Origin: CAYHWW01 sp964360145
GTDB taxonomy: Bacteria; Bdellovibrionota; UBA1018; CAYHWW01
DNA length: 13,602 bases
NCBI GenBank assembly: GCA_964360145.1
Contig: CAYHWW010000087.1
Coordinates: forward strand, 1-13,602
Direction of reading: 5' to 3'
The position numbers and the translations under genes are program-made. Position 1 is the first letter of the stretch; each line of letters opens with the position of its first letter. Of this stretch, positions 8,000-13,602 are shown piece by piece. Below the pieces are notes generated by a model that worked only from the letters and a program-made list of their open reading frames with translations, was not told where the DNA came from and did not search any database.

Positions 8000-8018
8000 G
8001 GCCCCCATTCCGGGGGTT
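8000..8018 (+). promoter_or_regulatory. GC hairpin overlapping the Shine-Dalgarno of the next gene
   Basis: CCCCC (8002-8006) can pair with GGGGG (8012-8016) around a 5-nt loop ATTCC; two G-T pairs extend the stem outward. The GGGGG arm is also the only Shine-Dalgarno candidate for ATG 8023, 6 nt further on. Folding would therefore hide the ribosome site. No U-tract follows, so this is unlikely to be an intrinsic terminator. A regulatory effect is inference. Confidence 0.4.
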
Positions 8019-8022
8019 GGAT

Positions 8023-9189
8023 ATGGTTCTGCGTGGCTTGGTGTTCTTTGCTTTATTCGCGGTTTCTGCTTGGGCCCAGGAGCAGCCGGGGTTTTTGTAT
8101 CAGGATCGATCCGGCGTGCTGAGGCGAGCGCCCCACGGCCCCGTGGGGGTCCATGAACCCGTGCGCCTGCGTTTCAATCTCGAGGGCGAAACCCTCAACC
8201 CCTTTTCCATCCGTGTGCGTTCCCAGCCCGCAGTGGACTGGGATGCGGAAGTCTCCGACGATGGTCGCTATCTCAACCTTCGTCCCCACCGAGGCTTTCT
8301 CGCCTCCGGTGAGTTTTATGAAATTCACATCGAGGCCAACCACCTTCGTAGAGAAGGCGGAGAGTTGTGGGACGGTGTGCGTTCCGTTGGCGGCTTAGTC
8401 ACCGGTGATGGGGCTTTCAGTTGGGACATGTCCCTCGAAACCCGCTCTATTCCCATGGGTCCATCCGACGCGGATGTGCGCTTCGCGGAGGGGCGCAGTC
8501 TCCATTGGGCTTTGGAGGCCCCCGCCTTTCTTCAGTTTTCTTCTTCAAGCAGCGGCATCGTGCAATCACTCTCCGCCCCAGGGTTTTTCGTCACCATGTT
8601 CAGGGTCGGGGCAGTGGGCCGAGTTGCCGCGTTGGTTTTGCCTGAGGACATGAATCCCCGGGGCGCCTTTGTCATGGAGGGCCTCGCCCGGGGTGAAGCC
8701 TTCCACGCCATCAGCCGCACGGCGCCGGGGCTGCAGCGCTTCCGCATGGAAGGGCGTTTGGGGTCTGATCATGTTTTGGCGGAGGCGTCTTTTACCGCCA
8801 CTCGCGCCGACGCCCGCGTGGAGGGCGTCATGGCCAGTGGAGCCCACGCTGCCACCGCCATTCCCCAAATCTTCGCCTGCCTCACCTCGGCGGAGGCCCA
8901 TAGCGTGGGCGCCGGGTTCTGGAGCAATGGGACCATCATCGTGAAAGCCTCCAACCCCATTGACCGGCTCCCCCACCTCTACGGGGCCCTTCTTTTTCAT
9001 GAGGGGCATCTAGTGGACTCTGCATTCGCTACGGCTCACGATGCGGTGACCTTGACCCTCCGGCCTCGCGGCTCTGCTGACGACAGCTGGCGCGTGTACG
9101 TGTTCCGCGACGAATACATGGCCAGGATTCTCAGCGGCGCGCAGCTGGTTGAGGGCGTCCCCTTCGAGTGCGAATTCCCCACGCCATGA
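8023..9189 (+). CDS. Exported protein with probable N-terminal Ig-like (SbsA/Big_5-type) domain
   Basis: The 388-residue product begins with a clean signal peptide (MVLRG, then LVFFALFAVSA, cut probably after AWA before QEQ), so it should reach the periplasm or outer surface. Residues of about 35-110 have the pattern of a bacterial Ig-like Big_5 domain. In order it shows 'VGVHEPVRLRFNLEGE', a strand pair, 'SDDGRYLNLRPHRGFLASGE' and 'FYEIHIEANHLR'. The remaining 270 residues are beta-rich by appearance and I do not recognise them. They hold only one cysteine pair candidate (FACL and FECE). ATG 8023 is preferred to TTG 8017 because GGGGG at 8012-8016 then lies 6 nt upstream. The gene is 70 bp after recJ and ends in an ATGA overlap with the acyltransferase gene, so these two are translationally coupled and may act together at the envelope. 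Function is unknown. Confidence 0.75.
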   Translation: MVLRGLVFFALFAVSAWAQEQPGFLYQDRSGVLRRAPHGPVGVHEPVRLRFNLEGETLNPFSIRVRSQPAVDWDAEVSDDGRYLNLRPHRGFLASGEFYEIHIEANHLRREGGELWDGVRSVGGLVTGDGAFSWDMSLETRSIPMGPSDADVRFAEGRSLHWALEAPAFLQFSSSSSGIVQSLSAPGFFVTMFRVGAVGRVAALVLPEDMNPRGAFVMEGLARGEAFHAISRTAPGLQRFRMEGRLGSDHVLAEASFTATRADARVEGVMASGAHAATAIPQIFACLTSAEAHSVGAGFWSNGTIIVKASNPIDRLPHLYGALLFHEGHLVDSAFATAHDAVTLTLRPRGSADDSWRVYVFRDEYMARILSGAQLVEGVPFECEFPTP

Positions 9190-10337
9190 CGACGGCCCTG
9201 GAAAACACTGACACTCACATTGTTTGCTCCGTGGAGCATCGGTCTCAGTTCATCGAGACGCTGCGGGGCGGCATCCTCATGCTGCTCCGTTGGTTTGTGG
9301 GCTATCCCCTGGCTTACCTCACGTACAGTATCTCAGGCCTCATGCGGGCGCCCTGGCGCCTTGCGCCCCAGAGCGTGGTGCGGGGGCCCCAGATCCTGGT
9401 GGTGAATCACACCAATTCCGCTTTTGATGTGCTGTTGTCCCAGCTGGCCTCTCCCCAGTGGAATTTCTTTTTGGTGGATGGAAGCCGCGCCCGCATTCCC
9501 CTGGGGGATACCTTGTTGCGGATCCTGCGCGGCGTGCCTTTGAAGCGCGGTGGCAATGCGCCGCTGAACCCCGAGAACACCGCCAGTTTTCTGGGGCGCC
9601 TCGCCGACCTCCTCAACCAGGGCCATAGCCTCACCGCGTTTCCCGAGGGCGAGTCGCGCTACAGCTCCCAGCTGCGCCATCTCCGGTACGGCGTCGCCTA
9701 CATCGCCCTCGAAGCCGAAGAGAGGAGTGGGTGGCAGCTGCCGCTCACCATTCAATGTCTGGGCCTCAACTACGAAAACGTGCGCATCGCTGGATCTCGA
9801 TGCCTCGCCCAGTGGGCCGAGCCCATCGATGTGCGTCGTTACCGCGAGCTCTTCCTCAAGGATCGCCAAGGCGCTCAGGCAAAGTTGCTGGCGGACGTGG
9901 AGGGTCGGCTGCGCGACGCTCTCATCGAGGCGGATACGCCGGAACGATTGATGGAGGCCCATCGCCTCGCCCATGCTCGCCGTGAGCATCGAGTCGCAGG
10001 GGTGAGACGGGCGTTGCAGGATCTCATGGCTGGCACCGCGGAGCCCGTGCGCCAGAGGGGCATCCTGTGGCGGGGCCTGCCGTCCGCGGTGTTTCAGTTG
10101 GTGGCCTTTCTTGTTTTTGGCGTCATCGGCGTACTTGCCTGGCCCTTTCGCGCCTTCGGTCGCCTCGCTGCCCGGGACCCTTCCCAGGAGATTTGCTACG
10201 GACTCTTGCTTTGGTTGGTGTGCTTGGTGTCTGGGTTCTTCGTCTCCGACGGCCGCTGGGCCCTGCAGTTCTGCGCCTTCACGGTGGTGGGCGCCCGGAG
10301 CTGGCTCTGGGCCTGGCGCCGGGGCATGGTTAGCTAA
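9186..10337 (+). CDS. Membrane acyltransferase of the PlsC/LPLAT superfamily
   Basis: This likely transfers an acyl group to a glycerolipid such as lysophosphatidate or glycerol-3-phosphate at the inner membrane. The 383-residue product has a hydrophobic region before motif I, VVNHTNSAFDVLL (H75, D81). The spacing is H-x5-D rather than the usual H-x4-D and recalls the 'HxNQFxD' motif of yeast Sct1/Gat-type acyltransferases. RGVPLKRGG follows as motif II, then FPEGESRYSSQLRHLRYG (152 onward) as motif III and LTIQCLGLNYENV as motif IV. After a charged helical stretch come two or three hydrophobic segments (about 303-322, 337-354, 358-375) that should anchor it. I chose ATG 9186, inside the ATGA overlap with the upstream stop, over GTG 9168. 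It is the last gene of the long + strand operon. The exact substrate cannot be told from sequence. Confidence 0.82.
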   Translation: MTTALENTDTHIVCSVEHRSQFIETLRGGILMLLRWFVGYPLAYLTYSISGLMRAPWRLAPQSVVRGPQILVVNHTNSAFDVLLSQLASPQWNFFLVDGSRARIPLGDTLLRILRGVPLKRGGNAPLNPENTASFLGRLADLLNQGHSLTAFPEGESRYSSQLRHLRYGVAYIALEAEERSGWQLPLTIQCLGLNYENVRIAGSRCLAQWAEPIDVRRYRELFLKDRQGAQAKLLADVEGRLRDALIEADTPERLMEAHRLAHARREHRVAGVRRALQDLMAGTAEPVRQRGILWRGLPSAVFQLVAFLVFGVIGVLAWPFRAFGRLAARDPSQEICYGLLLWLVCLVSGFFVSDGRWALQFCAFTVVGARSWLWAWRRGMVS

Positions 10338-10407
10338 AAATATTCTATTATTACAGCGATATCATCAGAAGCTGCGCCGTCTGGATTATGAAGAGCGCGG
10401 CCACAAT

Positions 10408-10815
10408 TTAAAATGGGGGCTCTTTGCCGCGCACTCCCGCAAGCCAAGGCATTTGAGAGATGTCCACGGAATCCAGCCCCGTAGCCAGGTAAATGCGGGT
10501 GAAACCCAGTGCGGCAATTTGCTGAGATACGTCTTCGCCGCGAACGGCCTCTCCCTGGTCATTTTTCCCTAATTGCGAATCTATGTAGATGGGGATGCCA
10601 CGATCCAGGGCATGGGCTTTATTGAAAAAAGCTTCAACTGTGCTGAATCCGAGAAAATTCATGTCAGTCTTTTCTGCGGACATCTTCCAGCACAAGTGCA
10701 CCAACATGTCGTCATCGATCAGAATGGCATCAGGGGAATCAATTTTGTATCCACCTCGCGGCTGCACGGCGATGGGGACAAAGCCCAGGTCCGAACGCGA
10801 GACCGGACGGGACAA
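10408..10815 (-). CDS. Stand-alone receiver (REC) domain protein, possible remnant of a hybrid histidine kinase
   Basis: The 135-residue frame is almost entirely one CheY-like receiver domain. Visible landmarks are AILIDDDM (acidic residues D34-D36), a phosphoacceptor D79 in IPIYIDSQLG, T112 in IYLATG, and K131 in VRGKEPPF just before the stop. This full set suggests a phosphorylatable domain. From memory, the 'PIYIDS...GE...LATG...GKxPPF' style is typical of receivers at the extreme C-terminus of hybrid kinases. The start is uncertain. The first usable codon is TTG 10815, without a Shine-Dalgarno, and an in-frame TGA lies four codons upstream (10827-10825), preceded nine codons earlier by an in-frame ATG (10854). 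It may therefore be a small orphan regulator or the decayed end of a larger gene. It lies in a low-GC islet and is divergent from the exported protein gene at 10908. Confidence 0.6.
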   Translation of the reverse strand: MSRPVSRSDLGFVPIAVQPRGGYKIDSPDAILIDDDMLVHLCWKMSAEKTDMNFLGFSTVEAFFNKAHALDRGIPIYIDSQLGKNDQGEAVRGEDVSQQIAALGFTRIYLATGLDSVDISQMPWLAGVRGKEPPF

Positions 10816-10907
10816 CGGCGCGTATCAATCCCTGCTCCGCACGCACGCATTCATGGTGGATTAAATGAATTGATTAGATGATAAATATAGTGCATTGAGT
10901 TGGCCTT

Positions 10908-11645
10908 ATGTCATCTCTGCGTCCTGTCATTTTTCTGATTTCTTTTCTTGCCGTCACGGGGCTGCAATTTCCAGCACATGCTGTTGGCTCTGGAAATGAA
11001 TGCGAGAAATGGCTTCGTACGACGAGGCAATCCAAGCTTATGAATTTTTACCTCGACCTCAAATTCAAATGGGGTTTATTGCCATTTAAGGCATCCATTC
11101 AAAGCGTTGAAGCCGACTACATTGACCATGATCTATATAGTCTTTCGGTGCGGCGCGATTATCAAGAAGAGGGTTTAATCGAGGTTATCGGTAGAAATGG
11201 CGAAGTATTGAAAGAAGTCCACATCAGAGGTCGCATCCAGCAGATCCCCTTTGAGGATATGTATCCAGCATGGATCGAGATTTATCGCTATTGTACCGCC
11301 AAGAGCAGGGAAGAGCGCGGAGCCATTAAGCTGATCCGTTTGCGCCATACACACCCGATCCCGCCGGAATATCATGGACCCATGCATCGCTTCACTGGTG
11401 GAGATAAAAGATTTGCATTATGGGTCAAGGCTTTTATAGATTACCACCGGCTTTCGGGGGTCGAATTGCGCAGCCGAATAGCATATATGGATTTCTTTAA
11501 AGGGCTTCAGGCTAAAGAAATCATTATTCCATCGGATGTTTCGATCCAAAGTGGAGACTTCTCCACAGGGAGAGAATGGCGCAATAACTTTGAGGAACAA
11601 ATCAGAGACGCATTCAGTCGTCGCGATTCAGCCAAGGCCAAGTAA
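10908..11645 (+). CDS. Exported protein of unknown function in low-GC islet
   Basis: I do not recognise this 245-residue protein. It starts with a signal peptide (MSSLRP, then VIFLISFLAVTGLQF, probable cut after AHA). The mature part would begin VGSGNECEKW, with C32 near the N-terminus and C129 in YRYCTAK, which could form a disulfide in the periplasm. The rest is a mixed alpha/beta-looking soluble region rich in Arg, Asp and aromatic residues, with a charged C-terminal helix. There are no further membrane segments. Base composition differs strongly from the neighbours: 11041-11100 contains 22 G/C of 60 by hand count, against 38 of 60 at 12061-12120. Codon use favours A/T-ending codons. Upstream DNA is AT-rich, with TATAGT at 10886-10891 as a possible -10 box but no clear -35. 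The start ATG 10908 has only a weak purine tract. The gene ends 20 bp from the convergent M48 peptidase gene. Confidence 0.72.
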   Translation: MSSLRPVIFLISFLAVTGLQFPAHAVGSGNECEKWLRTTRQSKLMNFYLDLKFKWGLLPFKASIQSVEADYIDHDLYSLSVRRDYQEEGLIEVIGRNGEVLKEVHIRGRIQQIPFEDMYPAWIEIYRYCTAKSREERGAIKLIRLRHTHPIPPEYHGPMHRFTGGDKRFALWVKAFIDYHRLSGVELRSRIAYMDFFKGLQAKEIIIPSDVSIQSGDFSTGREWRNNFEEQIRDAFSRRDSAKAK

Positions 11646-11665
11646 CAGGAAGGTTGCGTAGCCCC

Positions 11666-12934
11666 TCAAGCCGCACGCTGATCGCCCCGGTCGTCGTCTT
11701 GGCGGGCGGGCGGAGTCAATGGTTTCGCCGCGGCGAAGCTCGCCTTGATATAGGCAATGCGTTTTTCCGTGAGGGGCAGGGTGGTCCGCAGGTTGAACTG
11801 GTCCAGTTTCCGCAGCGCTCCCTCCGCCGCTTCCACGGCCTCAGGGCTGCCGCCCAGGATATTCACCGCCATGATATCCGCTTCGAATTCCTGCAGCTCT
11901 CCTTGCTTCGTCATGAGGTGGTAGGCCCAGGCGAAAATCACCACGGCGAGCACCAGGGAAAGCGCGGGGGCTTTGATCATGAGGGCCATGACTTGGCTGA
12001 TGGCGAAAAACAAAAAGAGGCCCATGCCCAAATTCATGCGCTTTACCGCGTGGCGGGTCATGCCGTGGGCCGCCTCGTGGCCGAGGACGAATTCCACTTC
12101 AGTGGGCGTGAGAATCTCGTCGATGCCCCGCACGTAGAACACCGCGCTTTGGAAGGGGTTCCAGCGCGAGGGCAAGCCGAGGAAAAACGCGTTGCGAAAA
12201 CCCGCTTTGTTCCAGGGTAGTTCGATGAGTTGCATGGCTTCCATGTGGCGATAGCCCAAAGTGGCCGCGCGGTTTTTTACCCGATCCCAGCGCTCTTTCC
12301 AGCCCGTGGCTTGGGTCATGGACCGCGCACCTTGGGTGAAGCGCAACGTCAACGGGCCCAGCACGAGAAATGCCAAGGGCATGAGAATGGGAACAAAGAG
12401 AGTGCAAAGGGCGGGCACATAGCGAAGCGCGCTTTGCGCTTGAGCCTCATTGATGAGGCCCATCTTGTGACAGAAGCTCACGGCGAGAATCGTGCCCACG
12501 AAGGGCAGCAGGATGGCCCCCCCCATGAGGAGGCCCAGGGCGAAGTTGCCAAGAAGGATGCGCATATGGGTGCGGGATACTTCGCGGAAGTGTGCTTGTA
12601 CTTCCACGGGCGCCACGGCCACGGCCTCAGCACCGCGCACCACGCGAAATCGGTTTTCCACCGGCAAAAAAAGCAGGGCGGATATGGTGCAAGTGCCAGC
12701 AAACCAAGTGAAGGCTTCCGCCCCCTGAGCGGTGTGAGTCATGAAGTAGGCCACGAGAGGCAGGAACATCATGAATTGGAGGAAGCGGATCTGGCGCTGC
12801 CAGGAGTCCCGGGTCTCTCGTTCCTTGAGGTCGGGTTCCACGATGAGGATCATGGCGTGGATGGTGGCGCACACGATGGCGGTGGAGAGGAGGAACCCCA
12901 AGTGGAACGTGGAAACAGGTGTGTCAGAACTCAA
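11666..12934 (-). CDS. Polytopic membrane M48-family (Ste24/HtpX-like) zinc metallopeptidase
   Basis: M48 enzymes are integral membrane zinc proteases; HtpX-like members cut misfolded membrane proteins, which would suit a quality-control role at the envelope. The 422-residue product has several hydrophobic segments before the active site (about 11-30, 50-66, 72-90, 127-148, 172-196). The metal motif is GHEAAHG, with H286-E287-x2-H290, preceded by TPTEVEFVL as usual for M48. A long hydrophobic hairpin (about 303-335) follows. The third-ligand motif is E349-F-E-A-D353 (ExxxD), also family-typical. The C-terminus is soluble and charged. I accept TTG 12934 as the start because a perfect AAGGAGG lies 7 nt upstream. 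The gene ends 20 bp from the convergent gene at 10908-11645. The substrate is unknown, and the protein is larger than typical HtpX. Confidence 0.88.
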   Translation of the reverse strand: MSSDTPVSTFHLGFLLSTAIVCATIHAMILIVEPDLKERETRDSWQRQIRFLQFMMFLPLVAYFMTHTAQGAEAFTWFAGTCTISALLFLPVENRFRVVRGAEAVAVAPVEVQAHFREVSRTHMRILLGNFALGLLMGGAILLPFVGTILAVSFCHKMGLINEAQAQSALRYVPALCTLFVPILMPLAFLVLGPLTLRFTQGARSMTQATGWKERWDRVKNRAATLGYRHMEAMQLIELPWNKAGFRNAFFLGLPSRWNPFQSAVFYVRGIDEILTPTEVEFVLGHEAAHGMTRHAVKRMNLGMGLFLFFAISQVMALMIKAPALSLVLAVVIFAWAYHLMTKQGELQEFEADIMAVNILGGSPEAVEAAEGALRKLDQFNLRTTLPLTEKRIAYIKASFAAAKPLTPPARQDDDRGDQRAA

Positions 12935-12941
12935 AGGGCGC

Positions 12942-12948
12942 CCTCCTT
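12942..12948 (-). promoter_or_regulatory. Perfect Shine-Dalgarno supporting a TTG start
   Basis: AAGGAGG on the minus strand lies 7 nt before TTG 12934. This is the strongest ribosome site in the window and fixes the start of the M48 peptidase at a non-ATG codon. The pairing of a perfect site with a weak start codon suggests tuned translation. Confidence 0.8.
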
Positions 12949-13074
12949 ATTTCTATGAGACCCATCGGCACGCTGGCCCCGGGGCTGTAGTCACGGACGA
13001 CACAGAGGCGAAAACCTGCCGGGTTTTACGGCCGGAGGCGGGCCGGAAACAGCGCACGCGCACCGCCCCACTCC

Positions 13075-13108
13075 GCCGCTCAAGCAAAGCAGCCGCTCAA
13101 GCAAAGCA
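13075..13108. repeat. 17-bp perfect tandem duplication
   Basis: GCCGCTCAAGCAAAGCA occurs twice head to tail, at 13075-13091 and 13092-13108. It lies in noncoding DNA upstream of the M48 gene, about 50 bp from the large inverted repeat. It has no evident function and may reflect slippage. Confidence 0.93.
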
Positions 13109-13158
13109 CGGATCAGGACGATACGCGGAGCATGGCGACCCACAGCACCGCCCCCCCC

Positions 13159-13252
13159 CGCCGTCCGCAAGTCTCGAAAATGTTACTTCCGGGCATGGGT
13201 GGAGGGGGGTAGTGCCACCGGAAGTCACATTTTCGAGACTTCGCGGACAGCG
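13159..13252. repeat. Near-perfect ~34-bp inverted repeat, probable IS ends or MITE
   Basis: The left arm (13159-13192) includes AAGTCTCGAAAATG and ends ACTTCCGG. The right arm (13218-13252) is its reverse complement apart from two substitutions and one extra base. The arms enclose only 25 bp (13193-13217), too little for a transposase. Such long conserved arms resemble the terminal inverted repeats of an insertion sequence, either as a miniature non-autonomous element or as two abutting ends. The family is not certain; an IS21-type end is a guess. No clear target-site duplication is visible at the flanks. As RNA it would form a very stable hairpin, but no U-tract follows it. Confidence 0.75.
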
Positions 13253-13270
13253 CGGCCTTCGTGGACAGCT

Positions 13271-13602
13271 GTGCTCTTTGTCGCCACCGTGATCAGCGCC
13301 ACCTCCGTCCCCACCGCTGCTCGGGCGAGCCGTGACTGCGGCGGTGGGAGGCCCTACCGTGCGGTCTTGCGTGGCCTTGTCGATGAGCCCGATGTTTTTC
13401 GCAGTCTCGACGATATCCCCGCAGCGGCCCAGGAGGCGCTGGCGGCAGCGCGGGCATTGCCTTTTTCTGTGAGCGTCGTCGCCCTCGGCAAGGGGGTGCA
13501 CAGGAGCCACGTCCTGACCGTGCGCAGGCTTAGCCAGAGCGGCATCTTTGCGGCGGCAGACCTGCGCCCAGGCGCCCTTGCTGCGCCTCACGCTTCTGTG
13601 AC
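13271..13602 (+). CDS. Partial gene, probable exported protein, 5' end possibly disrupted by the inverted repeat
   Basis: An open frame runs from GTG 13271 past the window edge (110 full codons here). The first 20 residues (VLFVATVISATSVPTAARA) look like the hydrophobic core and cut site of a signal peptide, but the positively charged start is missing. The preceding in-frame codons read RPSWTA and merge into the right arm of the inverted repeat. A cysteine (SRDCGGG) and helical, Ala-rich segments follow, with the conserved-looking stretch LPFSVSVVALGKGVHRSHV. Third codon positions are mostly G or C, as in neighbouring genes. I do not recognise the family. The true start may be GTG 13271, GTG 13199, or lost through insertion of the repeat. 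A minus-strand frame over the same bases (13591-13097) reads through the repeat and looks like a shadow. Confidence 0.5.
   Translation, partial: MLFVATVISATSVPTAARASRDCGGGRPYRAVLRGLVDEPDVFRSLDDIPAAAQEALAAARALPFSVSVVALGKGVHRSHVLTVRRLSQSGIFAAADLRPGALAAPHASV

Larger units (their letters stand above)
12935..13270. other. Stretch without a convincing gene, containing repeats
   Basis: These 336 bp lie between the M48 gene start and the partial + strand frame at 13271. They hold the M48 ribosome site, a 17-bp tandem duplication (13075-13108), a run of nine C (13151-13159) and the large inverted repeat (13159-13252). Open frames cross it only because it is GC-rich, and none shows family features. 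The M48 promoter must lie here, but I cannot pick convincing hexamers. Confidence 0.6.

Noticed and set aside
8017..8022. TTG 8017 as the start of the Ig-domain protein
   Set aside because: The GGGGG ribosome site would touch this codon directly. ATG 8023 has proper 6-nt spacing and begins the signal peptide well.
9168..9185. GTG 9168 as the start of the acyltransferase
   Set aside because: ATG 9186 forms an ATGA overlap with the preceding stop, a common coupled arrangement. The extra six residues carry no conserved feature.
13097..13591. A 164-codon minus-strand frame across the inverted repeat
   Set aside because: It translates both repeat arms, giving near-duplicate SLENVTSG and EVTFSRL pieces. 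The opposite strand has better codon bias and a signal-peptide-like segment.
1..13602. CRISPR array, tRNA or rRNA genes
   Set aside because: I saw no regularly spaced repeats with unique spacers and no tRNA cloverleaf or rRNA-like sequence. The only repeats are the 27-bp and 17-bp tandems and the one inverted pair.

Overview
The window comes from a GC-rich (roughly 60% or more) Gram-negative bacterium. It holds the 3' end of tgt, then yajC-secD-secF, a classical bacterial neighbourhood. It also carries many proteins with Sec signal peptides, a membrane M48 metallopeptidase, and a receiver-domain protein of a type I associate with C-termini of hybrid histidine kinases in delta-proteobacterial relatives. 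A Bdellovibrionota/Oligoflexia-like or other 'deltaproteobacterial' lineage is my best guess. That is inference from gene content only; no rRNA or tRNA is present to check it.

Layout. Bases 2-166 are the C-terminus of tRNA-guanine transglycosylase (tgt, + strand). Next, on the minus strand and meeting tgt stop-to-stop, are two exported-protein genes (2969-1941, then 1872-163): a putative zinc metallopeptidase with HEFDH, and a cysteine-rich protein with a CxxC-x14-CxxC cluster and a Gly/Met-rich repeat tail. These two separate tgt from yajC, which normally follow each other directly. A sigma70-like promoter at 3067-3095 precedes a long + strand operon: yajC, secD, secF, recJ, an exported protein with a probable Ig-like (SbsA/Big_5-type) domain, and a membrane acyltransferase of the PlsC/LPLAT superfamily (3131-10337). 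The genes are packed with 2-3 bp gaps, TAATG and ATGA overlaps. The one larger gap (70 bp, after recJ) holds a small GC hairpin that can hide the next Shine-Dalgarno sequence.

From about 10338 to 11645 the composition becomes clearly more AT-rich. This islet holds a short minus-strand receiver-domain gene (10815-10408) and, divergent from it, an exported protein of unknown function (10908-11645). It looks like acquired or poorly ameliorated DNA. After it, GC-rich DNA returns with a minus-strand polytopic M48-family metallopeptidase (12934-11666), which starts at TTG behind a perfect AAGGAGG.

The right end (12935-13270) has no convincing gene. It contains a 17-bp tandem duplication and a striking, nearly perfect ~34-bp inverted repeat (13159-13252) that resembles paired insertion-sequence ends or a MITE. 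Immediately after it, a + strand coding frame (13271 to the window edge) begins with a signal-peptide-like segment that lacks a normal start, so the repeat may have cut off its 5' end.

Functionally, the middle of the window is the accessory arm of the Sec translocon (SecDF-YajC), surrounded by genes for exported or membrane proteins that would use it. The least explained parts are the two-gene exported protease/cysteine-cluster cassette between tgt and yajC, the low-GC islet, and the inverted repeat.
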